A stretch of DNA of 64,000 nucleotides, from positions 12,823,193 through 12,887,192 of the forward strand of contig CM055106.1 in the NCBI GenBank assembly GCA_029204225.1, given 5' to 3'. The notes below the pieces were generated by a model. That model did not search any database. It was not told the origin of the DNA and was given only the letters and a program-made list of their open reading frames with translations. The position numbers and the translations under genes were made by a program. Below, in pieces: positions 45,109 to 56,159 of the stretch (positions within the stretch are counted from its first letter, which is position 1; each line of letters opens with the position of its first letter). The DNA comes from Diphasiastrum complanatum. Lineage: Eukaryota > Streptophyta > Lycopodiopsida > Lycopodiales > Lycopodiaceae.

Positions 45109-46405
45109 CGCAAAACTGCTTGAAACTTCTGCCTTAGGCTAAGAACAGTATGTCGAGGCCAACAGTGATGTCAGAAGTTGAAAATAATGACCTGCATTTT
45201 TTTTTCTTACCAGACCACTCGCCGCTTTTCCACCAATTTGAAAGCCAAATCGGCGTCGCCTTCCGAAATGCACTCAATCGTCAATTCCCAACAACATGCC
45301 CAGTGGAATGGTGAAACTACCTCTGGCGTACTCCGAACACTTTCTCCGCTGCAATCGCTCTGTTTTGATGTACCGTACTTGCAGGTACAGTTCGGGTGCC
45401 CTTCGTTTGGAGGTTATAGCCTTTCGTTTGGGTCAAAACGGGCAAAGGACCCAAAAATAGGGACTTTCTAGCTTTTGAACTGTTTCTTGACTTTGAAAAA
45501 ACTTCACTCTTCACTTGTGAAGAGACCCAACTCAACTTTCAGTATGAAGATTTTTAATGAAGTTGAAGGCCAAAATGCACTTCAATTCTTCAGGACCCTG
45601 TTTAAAGCTCATCCAATGGCTAAACCAAATCTTGTGGTTCAAATTTCTCTCCCATCACAGATTCTGGACCATTGATTCATTTGACACCTCATCTAGGTTC
45701 AAAGTACATCTGGGCATCGAACCAAACTCCTGCATACGCTATGAACTTCGGTACACTGAGTTCTTCATCGCGTTGGGTGCGCGAACTGCCCGCGACTTCC
45801 CTGCCTGCAGCCGCACCTCCCTTCTCTGAAAAACATCAGATCAAGCTCTCCTATAGATCGTTTTGAGCACGATCTGAGGCATGGAGCAGAGTCGCCCTAC
45901 TGAATCCATGACTATAGAGTGTTCAGTCAAGAAATTCCGTGGAGAAACGGTGATTTTAGCTCAACTTGACAAAGTGGCTTTTTCACCTTTTTACCGCAAA
46001 TCTGCTAGGTTAACTGTCTGGAGACAAATCTCTGACATAAACCTCAGAATCTCTCCATGCCTGATTGATAGTGTGATTAGCTTCCTTCCTGTCCTTACGG
46101 CATCCAAAACGGTGCACAAACAGTGAAGAAATCACCAGTTATGTATAAAAATCGTAACCCCAAGTCCGGTTTCAAATTTCAGCTGGCTTCGAAATTGTCA
46201 ATTTTTCGCCAAATTTTTTCCTGTCTGATGCTATGCACAGGCTAATAATCCCTCTGTTGAGCTTAGCAAGCTTCTATAAATTAGAAACCGTGCACTAGTG
46301 CTTCTCTTTCCATCTTCAACCTGCCGTAAAACCCCGAACTCTCAGAAGACAGTTCTCTTGAAGCTCTCTTCAACGGCGACACTGTACTACGTACACTCTA
46401 TGTAC
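45109..46405 (-). other. 1.3-kb leader of the nested copia element
   Basis: Unusually long untranslated stretch between primer site and gag ATG. Several short open frames in both strands but no recognised domain. It may contain packaging signals or an old insertion. Confidence 0.55.
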
Positions 46406-46418
46406 GGCTCTGATACCA
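46406..46418 (-). other. Primer-binding site of the nested copia element
   Basis: TGGTATCAGAGCC on the minus strand, initiator tRNA-Met type, no spacer to the LTR. Confidence 0.93.
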
Positions 46419-46693
46419 ACTTAGAATTTGCTTTGCACAGGAACACAGATCATGCACACAGTAACACAGATAGAAAATCACTCTCCTCAGCAAGCTCACA
46501 TAGCAACTGTATTTTTCAAAATGAAATTACACTGTACATATAGTTGTTCACTCAAGCAACCCATGCATGACCCAGGTTGCCGTTGGCGGGACGCGTGTCC
46601 CGTCGACTTGCCTCGTGGCGAGGCCAACTGATCCTTATCCACTTATAGGACCCACAGTACAGTAACACAGTGATTTTAACTTTAATTCTAACT
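46419..46693 (-). repeat. Copia 5' LTR (275 bp)
   Basis: Pairs with 41428-41703, with a one-base indel and about seven substitutions. Its inner end touches the primer site directly, which fixes the LTR terminus as ...AATTCTAAGT. Confidence 0.93.
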
Positions 46694-46799
46694 CATTGGG
46701 TACTGGAGCATGAGTTTTTAGTGTCTTTGGATTTTTTTTGGATTTTTGGTGGTTTTTTTTTTTTTTTTGTATGAGGTCGAAAATTTGTTTGGATAAAAG

Positions 46800-47900
46800 A
46801 AAAGGATGATGTCAAAAAATAAAGTATTGAAAAAACAAAAGACTCGAAAAAACAAATGACTCGAAAAATTGAAGGCTCGAAAAAATTGTATCGAAAAAAT
46901 ATAGGACTCGAAAAATAGATGATTCAAAAAATAGAAGGTTCGAAAAATTTATATCGAAAAAATATAGGACTCGAAAAACAGATGACTCAAAAAATAGAAG
47001 GCTCGAAAAAATTGTATAAAAAAAATATAGGACTCGAAAAATAGATGACTCGAAAAATTGAAGGCTCGAAAAAATTGTATCAAAAAAATTATAGGACTCG
47101 AAAAACAAATGACTCGAAAAATAGAAGGCCCAAAAAAGTTGTATCGAAAAAATAGATGACTCGAAAAATAGAAGGTTCGAAAAAATAAAAGGCTTGAAAA
47201 AATTGTATCGAAAAAATTATAGGACTCGAAAAACAGATGACTCGAAAAATAGAAGGCTTGAAAAAATCATATCGACAAATTATGTTGGTGAATCGAAAAA
47301 AATGTATTGTAAAAATAGAAGGCTTGAAAAAAATGTATCGAAAAATAATGGCTCGAAAATTTTTTGGCGACTCGAAAAAAATGTATCGAAAATGATGGCT
47401 TGAAAAAAAATTTGGGACTCGAAAAAAATGTATCAAAAAATAATGGCTCGAAAAAAAAAATCTAGTGACTCGAAAAAATTTTTAGTGACTCAAAAGAAAT
47501 GTATTAAAAAATAATGGCTCGAAATTTTTTTTAGTAACTTGAAAAAAATGTATCAAAAAATAATGTCTCGAAAATTTTTTAGTAACTCGAAAAAAATGTA
47601 TCGTAAAATAATGGCTCTAAAAAAATTTTAGTGACTCGAAAAAAATGTATCAAAAAATAATGTCTCGAAATTTTTTTTTGGTGACTCGCAAAATATATAT
47701 CGAAAAATTAGGACTTGAAAAAATAGAATTCAAAAAAAATATCGGAAGTATCGAAAATTTTTAACAAAGGTTCGAAAAATATGACTCGAAAAAATAAAGG
47801 AGTGTCGAAAAATTTCACAAAGGCTCAAAAAAAATATAGGAGTATCAAAGAATTTAACAAAGGCTTGAAAGAAATTATGAGTATCGAAAAATTTAGAAGT
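46800..47900 (-). repeat. Element G leader minisatellite, TCGAAAAA-type
   Basis: About 1.1 kb of tandem units built from GACTCGAAAAATAGA, AGGCTCGAAAAAATTGTA and TCGAAAAAATATAG sub-blocks (roughly 60-65-bp higher-order unit, degrading to the left-hand type TCGAAAAAAATGTATC). The same motif, reverse-complemented, occurs upstream of G gag in the right copy (54205-54640). Long ORFs in this region are by-products of the repeat. Confidence 0.9.
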
Positions 47901-47919
47901 ATTGAAAAATGATGCTCGC

Positions 47920-48360
47920 GGCTCCGGTTGAGATTTCACGGGATGCGTCGATTGAGATTTGACAGATGGCTCCGTCGGCCGAGATTTGATAAATTGCTCC
48001 GGTTGAAATTTGATAAATTGGCCTTCGGTTGAGATTTGATAAATCACTTCGGTTGAGATTTGAACGATTGGCCTCCGGTTGAGATTTAATACATCACTCC
48101 GGTTGAGATTTGAACGATTGGCCTCTGCTTGAAATTTCAGGTGTGCCTTCGGTTGAGATTTCAGTGAGGCCTTCGGTTGAGATTTCAGTTGTGCCTCCGG
48201 TTGAGATTTCAGTGAGGCCTTCGGTTGAGATTTCAGTTGTGCCTCCGATTGAGAATTCAGTGAGGCCTTCGGTTGAGATTTCAGTTGTGCCTCCGGTTGA
48301 GAATTCAATGAGGCCTTCGATTGAGATATCAGTTGCGTCTCCGGTTGAGAATGGAAGCAT
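47920..48360 (-). repeat. 24-bp minisatellite of element G
   Basis: Tandem GGTTGAGATTTCAGTGAGGC-type and GGTTGAGATTTCAGTTGTGC-type 24-bp units alternating as 48-bp dimers near 48150-48350, with more diverged units (TTGAGATTTGATAAAT, TTGAGATTTGAACGATT) to the left. Unit length is a multiple of three, so both strands stay open; the minus strand encodes 8-residue repeats such as LKSQPEAQ/LKSQPKAS. Not seen in the right copy of G. Confidence 0.92.
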
Positions 48361-48488
48361 GAGGGGACAGGAGGAGCGTGAGCTTGGCATTGAAGGAAAT
48401 CCAGGTCTGTTAGTGCGTTTGCTAACTATGAGATAGCCAACGGATTTGCGAGTGTATCAGCTAGTGGATTTGGACAATGATGTAGCCA

Positions 48489-48881
48489 TTGATGCGGCTC
48501 TGTCCAATTTGTAGAAACTCAGATGTGTGGAAAGATTGGGAGTTTGTTTGCAGTGATCTGAGGGGAGACAATGTTGCAGCTCTTATGGATTTAGAATGCA
48601 TTGGAGTTCAAGTGGCAATGGTGTCAAATGTTTACAGATCCTCTGCTCCAGACAATGGATGTACCAAAACTCATGGTCTCAGATTCTGGCCTGTGCTAGT
48701 TGATGTCTACCCTTGGCGAAGTCGAATCAAGTCCATGGACAAAGGGGTCTATGTAGTAATAAATATGTTTCAAAATTGTCGTACTTCCCTGACTACGTCA
48801 ATGCAAATATTTAGTATGCACGCTCTCATGTTGGGTATCGAGTGTAATGAATCTTACTGTCATACATCCTTCGATGCATAA
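48489..48881 (+). CDS. Unrecognised 130-codon ORF
   Basis: Contains CPICRNSDVWKDWEF, LRGDNVAALMDLECIGV and FWPVLVDVYPWRSRI; composition is protein-like and not repeat-derived. No domain recognised and no partner exon found. It could be a host gene fragment carried next to element G, or chance. Low confidence. Confidence 0.25.
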   Translation: MMRLCPICRNSDVWKDWEFVCSDLRGDNVAALMDLECIGVQVAMVSNVYRSSAPDNGCTKTHGLRFWPVLVDVYPWRSRIKSMDKGVYVVINMFQNCRTSLTTSMQIFSMHALMLGIECNESYCHTSFDA

Positions 48882-48889
48882 AACTGGAC

Positions 48890-49800
48890 AATATCTAAGA
48901 GGTGCAGTGGAGTGTCCACTAAGTGTGATTTAGATATGTGAATGCACAATGATCAAGATTAGATTGAGATTCAAGATCTATCACACTCTCAAAGGCAAAA
49001 ACACACTACCACATGCATTAACTCAAAACCAAAGTACATACACACGTGTGGAAAGTACTCCCTCAAAAAACTAAGTATGAAAAAGGCCAACTCTCAGGTA
49101 GAGAGAGAATGCAATCAATAGCTCTCGGGTAGAGAGAGAAAGCAAGTAAACACTTAGACTCAGAAACTTGATTGATCTCAAAATTACTTAGCACCAAATG
49201 AGAAGTACAATGACACTAGTACCACGAGGTAGTTCACCCTCAAAATCTATTGCACCTCATTTATATCACCTTTTAATTCTATTGGACCAATGATGTATCC
49301 ACCTCTGATTCTATTTGTCCATTCACAAGCATATCTCAAGTCCTATTGCATCATTGATGCTTCCACCTCTAAATTCTATTGGACCTCTTGAACTTTGACT
49401 TGTCACACATCAAACTAAATCAAAACACTTGTCAACAACCTATTTAGCTCGAGTTTCACCTCTTACACTACTTTGTCTCAATAGAGGCATTACATGTGGA
49501 TTTGACCAATTGCCATCTATGCCAATTTTGACCCTATCAATGTTCTACACCAAGATGCTTGACATAGAATATTGTAAGACCCTCGTACAACTAGCATAGA
49601 TAACCTTTTTGCATTTTTCACAGTTCCTGCTTACGCAATATGAAGTATTGATTCAACGCGCCATAGTCTACAAGTATAATCGCATTCTTCTCCTTTGCGC
49701 GTTGAATTGATATCCTTGTATTTTCTTCAAATATTGAATCAACGTGCGGTTCCTTATTTGCTTTGAGTTTTGCCCTTGTTTTCGCACGTTGAAATGATAC
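48890..49800. other. Stretch with no gene
   Basis: Contains a short duplication of CTCTC(A/G)GGTAGAGAGAGAA (about 49092-49143) and scattered CTATTGGACC phrases. No coding similarity or termini recognised; possibly LTR-derived. Confidence 0.4.
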
Positions 49801-49821
49801 TTGGCCTTCTTCTTTTTTACT

Positions 49822-50097
49822 ATGTCTACCTCGACATCTTTGGAGGATAAACTGTGGGATTTCTTAGCTAGCAATGAAATTCCCTCCGAACAAATGCATA
49901 ACTTTATTTCCCTTTTCTTTTCCACCTTCGATATAGATAAGTTAGTTTATGAGAATCATTTTCAGCTTGTTGATCTTCTTGATAAATTTAGTAATGTTCT
50001 TACTACCCCTCTCATAGATATAGAGTTTTGTTCATTTTCAGATCTTGTACATTCCCAACCTTCTTCCAAACAAAAACATGATGTCGAAATTACATGA
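49822..50097 (+). CDS. Unrecognised 91-codon ORF
   Basis: Starts MSTSTSLEDKLWDFLASNEI and is Phe/Leu/Asp-rich, predicted helical. No recognised family; the opposite strand is also open. Possibly a retroelement gag fragment. Confidence 0.2.
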   Translation: MSTSTSLEDKLWDFLASNEIPSEQMHNFISLFFSTFDIDKLVYENHFQLVDLLDKFSNVLTTPLIDIEFCSFSDLVHSQPSSKQKHDVEIT

Positions 50098-50312
50098 GAG
50101 CTTCAAAAAAATTACTCAATGTAGTCGTTGATGACTTTGGTCTAGGTTACTAGTTGAGCTCTTCTCCAGTTGCTATCACATGGCATGGCTTAGAGGATAG
50201 ATCTAGGAGGGTTGTCCAGGTGGGGATCTAGGATTGGTTGGGTGGTTTTTCTCCATAGTCTCTCTTGTTGTGTTTTCCTATCCTCATATTAAGGGTTTTT
50301 CCTAGTGGTCTT

Positions 50313-50441
<129 letters not shown>

Positions 50442-50589
50442 TTTTGTGGGGCTCAGGGATGGAGCCTCTTTATTTTTTATAGGGGAGGGAGGGGAGGGTG
50501 TGCAAAAAGAATAAAGATCACCCTTAAGCAAACAACTCTCCCCCACAAATCAAAGGTTGAATGTGACCAGAGGTCACCGCATTGTGGCC

Positions 50590-51010
50590 CGGTCATGTAA
50601 GACTGCCACATGGCAAACCATGCAGGCTTGGGGTTTGCCACGTGGCAAGCTACATAGGCCTACCATAGGCATATGCATGTCATAGGCCTGCTATCTACCA
50701 AGCTTGTCACAAGCTGCTACCACATGGCAGCCCACGTAGGTCGGACACATGGCAAATTATGCAGACTTGGGGATGCCATGTGGAAAACCACGTAGGCATA
50801 CCATAGGTTCGCATGGCAAATCAACCAAGCTCTACACATAGGCTTGACTTGACCTAGAGAGAGAGAGAGCCTAGAGAGAGAGAGAGATGGGACTCCAAAG
50901 TTGTCACATAGGCTTGCCACGTGTAAAACGATGTAGGATTGGGACTTGCCATGTGGAAGGCCATGTAGGACTACGTAGGCTTGTGTACCAAACCACATAG
51001 GCATGTCATA
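50590..51010. repeat. Degenerate repeats with CCACGTGG/CCACATGG cores
   Basis: Repeated phrases such as TGCCACATGGCAAACCATG, TTTGCCACGTGGCAAGC and CATAGGC(C/A)T(A/G)CCATAGG at irregular 40-70-bp spacing, plus two GAGAGAGA runs near 50860-50890. May be an LTR or MITE-derived array. Confidence 0.6.
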
Positions 51011-51039
51011 GGGCCCAAACTAATTTTCTATCATTGCTA

Positions 51040-51240
51040 GAAAATCTTTAAAAGCGTTGAAAAACTTCAGATTTTGCCTTCATAGGATAAATCCACGTAA
51101 ATCTTAAAAGGTCATCAATAAAAGTAACAAAGTACTTACACCTTCCAATGGATTTGGTCCTCATTGGACCACATACATCACTATGAACCAAATCAAATTT
51201 GCCATCAACTCGAATAGTTCCATCAATTGGAAAAGCCTAC
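51040..51240 (-). pseudogene. Copia integrase fragment
   Basis: Minus-strand reading IDGTIRVDGKFDLVHSDVCG then PMRTKSIGRCKYFVTFIDD and FTWIYPMKAKSEV, the integrase stretch around the first catalytic Asp. No flanking domains preserved. Confidence 0.85.
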
Positions 51241-51682
51241 CTTTGAAATTTTTCAAGTATGCATCCAGAATACGTTTATGAATTACGAAGAAATTTTTAT
51301 AACAGTTCTCTATTCCTTAAGCATAAAGATAGTGGAAACTGGATTTCAGACAAAATTCACAACTTGATTTGACTGTAAAGTCGACCAGCGGAAAACTGAT
51401 GAAATAGTCGATTCTATAAGCTGAAAATAGGGCCAAATTTTTGCTAGCATCAATTCCATCCCTTGAAAAACTCTTCCGGATCAATCTCATGACCCATGTA
51501 GATGTCTGCCTCCTTGACCAGCCACTTGATATGTGACTTGTGTTCTCGTTGTCAGATGCACAACAAACATTAATTCGAAACTAATTATCACAAGGATGCA
51601 AACTGGATTTCAAAACGACTAACACTATCTCAATTAATTTTGGACTTTTTTAAAAGTTTTGGACTATTTTTGGGATGTGGTA

Positions 51683-51708
51683 GCTCCACCCGCCGTGGCG
51701 GGTGGAGC
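51683..51708. repeat. Perfect GC-rich hairpin
   Basis: GCTCCACCCGCC and its exact reverse complement with a GT loop, in AT-rich surroundings. A related AGGCTCCACCC occurs at about 51791. Could be the end of a small DNA transposon. Confidence 0.9.
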
Positions 51709-52008
51709 CTCTTGGGAAAAAAAAAACGAATTTTTTTTCTCAAAAAATTTATTATTTTTTTCTTTTTATTTTTTATTTTTTTAATATGGGAGGCTCCACC
51801 CATCACAGTGGCTCCCACACACCTTTAACATATATATCATAATATATACAACAATTTGTGTATATGCATGCATGAGTTGAGAGGATGTATGGGGGTGCGC
51901 ACCTACCTATACATCCTCTTTTGACACACTTTATAATCGTAAGTTTCTTTTTGTAGGGGCAGGATGTATATGTACATTGAGGGGTCAGCCCCCTCTCCCC
52001 CATAAAAG

Positions 52009-52134
<126 letters not shown>

Positions 52135-52204
52135 ACACCCACACGCACATGACATGCACACGCACACGCACACATAGAGAGATATGCTAAGGGGCAACAA
52201 CCAA

Positions 52205-52520
52205 ACATTAAGAATTAAGGGTAAAGGGCTAAGAGCCAGGGGCTAAGGGTTAAGGTCCAAGGGAGAAGAGTTCAGGGCCAACGAGCAATGGCTAAGGGCT
52301 AAGGGCTAAGGGCCAAGGGCTAAGGCTAAGGGCCAAGGACCAGGGGATAAGGGACAAAAGTTAAGAGTTAAGAGCCAAGGGCCAAGGGCCAGGGGTTAGG
52401 GGCCAAGGGTTAAGGCCAAGGGCCAAGCACTATGGGCCAATGGTGAAAGGCCAAGTGTCTAGGGCCAAGGGCCAAGGGCAAAGCATTAAGATCCAAGAAC
52501 CAAGGGTTAAGGTCCCTTCA
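52205..52520. repeat. GGGCTAA/GGGCCAA heptamer-like array
   Basis: About 300 bp of loosely tandem 6-8-bp units, mostly AAGGGCT, AAGGGCC and AGGGGCT. Resembles degenerated plant telomere repeat in length and G-rich triplets, though the unit differs from TTTAGGG. Confidence 0.85.
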
Positions 52521-53404
52521 AGGGCAATCCAATGATACACATTACTCAACATCCCTGCCCGTTATTCTTCTTTGGTCTTAATCAAATGGATGATGCTAGT
52601 TCTACACACTAAAAGACACTCTTGGAGACACTATGCCCTTCCAGACACTAGCTCACCTCCCCGATTCGACACCCATGAACACCCATGCTTTTTCCTTCTT
52701 CCTTCATTGGATTTCAACTCTGAAAATGATTGTGACAACTTAATTTTTATCTGACCTATAGCTCTCTATAGCCATCCATGGACTCTTGGTTGCTACTTTG
52801 CCCTATTGTGTGCCCATCTATAGCAATTTACAACTTTAAAATTCATCTTCTATAACTCAAGGTCCGAGTTTTTCCAAATGAGAATCCTAGGTGTGAGGAA
52901 ACTTAATGTTTCTAACCATCAAAGCTTTTTATTTTGGTTTGTGTTTTTCGGATTGTTGCATTTTTCGAACTAAGTTTCGCATAGTTTGCCTATTTGAGCT
53001 ATTTTTTGCACATTTCACACATTTCACAATTCTCAAAAAACCGACACATGGCCGAAATATGACTTTGAATATATTTCAAAGGACCTTCGGGTTTTTTGCA
53101 AATTCTAGAATATGCGACACTTCCTCTAAAATGACTTGGAGCAAGTTTTTTGTTGACCTTCATTCTTCGCATTTTTTTCGAAGGGCAAAAGTCTAAACCG
53201 CACCGCAAAGTCAACGAATACGGTTCACATGCGGTCTCTCCTCCCGAAGGTGATCAACTACTCGAGCACCACACCAGCGCCTGTTGCGGTTTGTTTACGG
53301 TAGCTTGCCACCCCCTCACACTTCGAACTGAAGAAACAAAACGTTTCTATTTACAAAGCTTTGCTAGCTTTCAGCCCTCTGCCTGACGAAGATGTTCAAG
53401 AACA

Positions 53405-53490
53405 CGAAAGTCAAGAGACACAAAGCACGGAAGTTTCGCGAACACTTGACGAGACACAAAGCACGAAACTTTCACGAACACCTGATGGGA
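53405..53490. repeat. Tandem 36-bp repeat
   Basis: Two copies of GAGACACAAAGCACG(G/A)AA(G/C)TTTC(G/A)CGAACAC with CGAAAG-type flanks. Keeps a plus frame open (RHKARKFREH, RHKARNFHEH). Probably U3 repeats of the LTR that follows. Confidence 0.8.
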
Positions 53491-53599
53491 AGACACGAAC
53501 ACGAAAGATTCGCGAACGAAAATCTTTTGTGGTCCAGCACGAGAAAGTCAGATGACGAAAACGAAACCAACGATGTGACATGAAAAACATCCTTTTCTG

Positions 53600-54205
53600 C
53601 CCTCACGCTCCAAAGGGTACCAGTAAGATCAAGCAAATACCCATATGTACAGATATATGATTTGATGGCATGACGTCAGCAGATACACTCTAGGTCATGG
53701 CTAATCCGCCACTCTTGTAATTTTCTGATTAGTTGTAGATTTAATTACTCTAATCTAAAAGGTTACAAAGAGCAACTACATACTTACTGGATGATATTTG
53801 ACAGAAACAGAAACATACACACACAAAAAAAGTAGTCTGATTCTAGTAAGCAATCAAGACGAAATACAGACAAGAAGTCTACCTGCGTGCGAGACAAGTT
53901 CTATGAGCAGGATCCATAGTGATCCACAAGTCCGCTAGTAAGCGAGACATCCACTCGTGAGGGAACTGTATTTCTCTCACGTCAATGCACTGCGTGGATC
54001 TGCATGTAGTGCTTGAAAAATCAAAGAGAAAATCAATAGATGATCTCGTAGCCATTGTGCACATGTCAATTTATGATGTATGATCTTGAATGCAAATGTT
54101 TCTGTTGTTATTCGTGTCTTTGATTCTCCCATTCATTTAAATTCTGCACATTGGTTGAATGTTGCATTAATTCAAAAACGTAGGTCAGTAGTGCCTGACT
54201 ACATT
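53600..54205 (+). repeat. Copia LTR remnant next to element G right copy
   Basis: Collinear with 8405-8900 from about 53740 on. A TGACGTCA palindrome at about 53671 may be a promoter element. No primer site follows; sequence passes directly into G leader repeats at about 54205. Confidence 0.6.
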
Positions 54206-54640
54206 CTAGTTTTCGAGTCCTATATTTTTTTTGTACATTTTTTTTTAGCCTTCTAATTTTTTTATACATTTTTTTCAATTCACCAGCATAATTTTTCGAT
54301 ATAATTTTTTCGAGCCTTCTATTTTTCGATTCATTTGCTTTTCGAGTCCGATATTTTTTCGATACCATTTTTTAGAGCCTTCTATTTTTCGAGTCATCTG
54401 TTTTTCGAGTTCTATATTTTTTCGATACCATTTTTTTGAGCCTTCTATTTTTCGAGTCATCTGTTTTTCAAGTCCTCTATTTTTTCGATACAATTTTTTT
54501 GAGCCTTCAATTTTTCGAGTCATCTGTTTTTTGAGTCTTCTATTTTTTTGATACAATTTTTTTGAGCCTTCAATTTTTTGAGTCATCTGTTCTTTCGAGT
54601 CATCTGTTTTTTTGATACTTTATTTTTTCGACGTCATCAT
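54205..54640 (+). repeat. Element G leader minisatellite, right copy
   Basis: Tandem TTTTCGAGTCATCTG, TTTTTCGATACCATTTTTT and GAGCCTTCTATTTTTC units, the reverse complement of the array at 46800-47900 but about a third of its length. Confidence 0.9.
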
Positions 54641-54723
54641 TTTTTTCCAATCCAGACAAATTTTCGACCCTATACAAAAAAAAATCCTAAACCCAAAAAG
54701 TCACAAAAACAAAATCTTATCAA

Positions 54724-56070
54724 ATGGACCCACATACATATTCTGAACTACCAGAACATTATTCATACGAGATCAAGCCTCCTACAGCTGAACAAATCAG
54801 ATGTCATAGGTTCTACCGAATGTGGTCCCAACACCACGAGCCATCTACAAACTCATTTGAGGGACAAGAACCTGATAAAGTCGACTCTTTACGAGCACGA
54901 GCCCATTATTTTGGTGCTGAATCCTCCCAGGTCCGAACCAACCTTAACGGTGCTTCTGCCACTCACGAAGCTCATCTAGAGAGATGTACACCCAAGCTAG
55001 ATCTACCAAAGTTTGACGGTACTTCGGACTCTCAAACATTTTTGCAAATATTTGAGAATGCATGTGATGTGTATGGCGAAACATCTCTCGATGCTATGGT
55101 CCAACTGTTTTCGATGACCATGATTGCTAAACCATGTGATTGGTTTTTCAACCTTGATCATGAAGATAAGACAGACTGGTCAGTTTTGAAAGAGTCCTTT
55201 ATCAAGCATTTTAAGCCCTTTGATCGAGAGTCCTTTTGTCAAATTGAGTAACATCAAGATGGCAAAAGACGAACATATATGAGACTATATTGAACATTTC
55301 AAACGCCTCAAAAGTCAAGTACAAGAACAGCCTATCAAACAGATGTTCATCATCTGATTTTTAGTCGGCCTTCCAAAATGGATTAGACGCGAGCTTAAAT
55401 CCAATGATGAATATATAAGCCTAAAGCTAGTTATGTCTGATGCCATCAAGGAAGAAGTCGAAGGATTAGATGTTGACATATCCAAGGAAAGACGAGCACC
55501 ATGTGCTCCTGTCCATGAGTCAAAGCAGATCGAGGATACCCAAGATCAGCTTTGGAAATCCCAGTTGGAATTGCTGAATAAGCAACATCAACTACAGATG
55601 GAGAAACTCACCAATGAGTTTCAAGCTACCCTGAAGTTTGTCCAAAGAAGTTTGCCTGGTCGGCCAAACCCTGCACAAGAATCTTATAGACGAAAATCAA
55701 TATGGCGCCACACTGTCTGGCTACGCATCATGTTGATGCTTGTCCTTCATATCAGCCTATCAAAACTCATATAGTCCAACAATATGAAGAATAACAGTCA
55801 CAGTCTGAAAATTTCTTGCCTTATTATGAATATCCACCTAAAGATCCAACACCATTAGCCATACAAGATGGCTATGCCATTATACAAGGGCCATTGCACA
55901 CCAGATGTTTTACTTGTGGTGAAACTGGCCACTGTATGGTTGATTGTCTAGACAAGACCAAGTACCACGTTGAGTGTCCCAACTGTATCAGAAAACACAG
56001 TTTCAAAGACTGTCTGAAACAACCAACCAAGATCCTACCTGCACGCCACGTCTATTATGACTCACAATAG
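54724..56070 (+). pseudogene. Element G gag, right copy
   Basis: Starts MDPHTYSELPEHYSYEIKPP. Core CTPKLDLPKFDGTSDSQTFL, a QIFENACDVYGETSLDAM block, VQLFSMTMIAKPCDWFFNLD and WSVLKESFIKHFKPF (to 55251) is gypsy-type gag. After a frameshift it continues with LVGLPKWIRRELKSNDEYIS and a helical LWKSQLELLNKQHQLQMEKL linker. After another it ends with PLHTRCFTCGETGHCMVDC, a CCHC knuckle (about 55900-55950), and a second unusual ECPNCIRKHSFKDC (CX2CX3HX4C) box, then KILPARHVYYDSQ and stop. No enzyme domains follow. Confidence 0.87.
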
Positions 56071-56159
56071 GATCCTCACGACAACACAACACGAGCACTA
56101 TAGCAACCAACAGCTCAACTTGCTGCTCACTTGAGAAGTTTCTTGCAAACTTCTACATT

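Larger units (their letters stand above)
41428..46693 (-). mobile_element. Copia element inserted in element G, 5.27 kb, structurally complete but defective
   Basis: LTRs 46419-46693 (5') and 41428-41703 (3') are about 97% identical (eight differences by eye). The primer site TGGTATCAGAGCC (46418-46406) abuts the 5' LTR. Polypurine tract AAGGGAGAG at 41712-41704. Target duplication CATTG. Internal order: 1.3-kb leader, short gag start, GAG-pre-integrase, integrase, RT, RNase H. Most of gag, the zinc knuckle and the protease active site are deleted, and pol has stops/frameshifts near 44520, 43660-43500, 43197 and 42670. LTR ends are AGTTAGAATT and AATTCTAAGT instead of TG...CA. Confidence 0.95.

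Noticed and set aside
46800-48360. Possible CRISPR-like array or repeat-protein gene
   Set aside because: Units are contiguous without spacers and diverge gradually; open frames on both strands follow from unit lengths divisible by three and A/T-rich codons. No start context, splice sites or domain.
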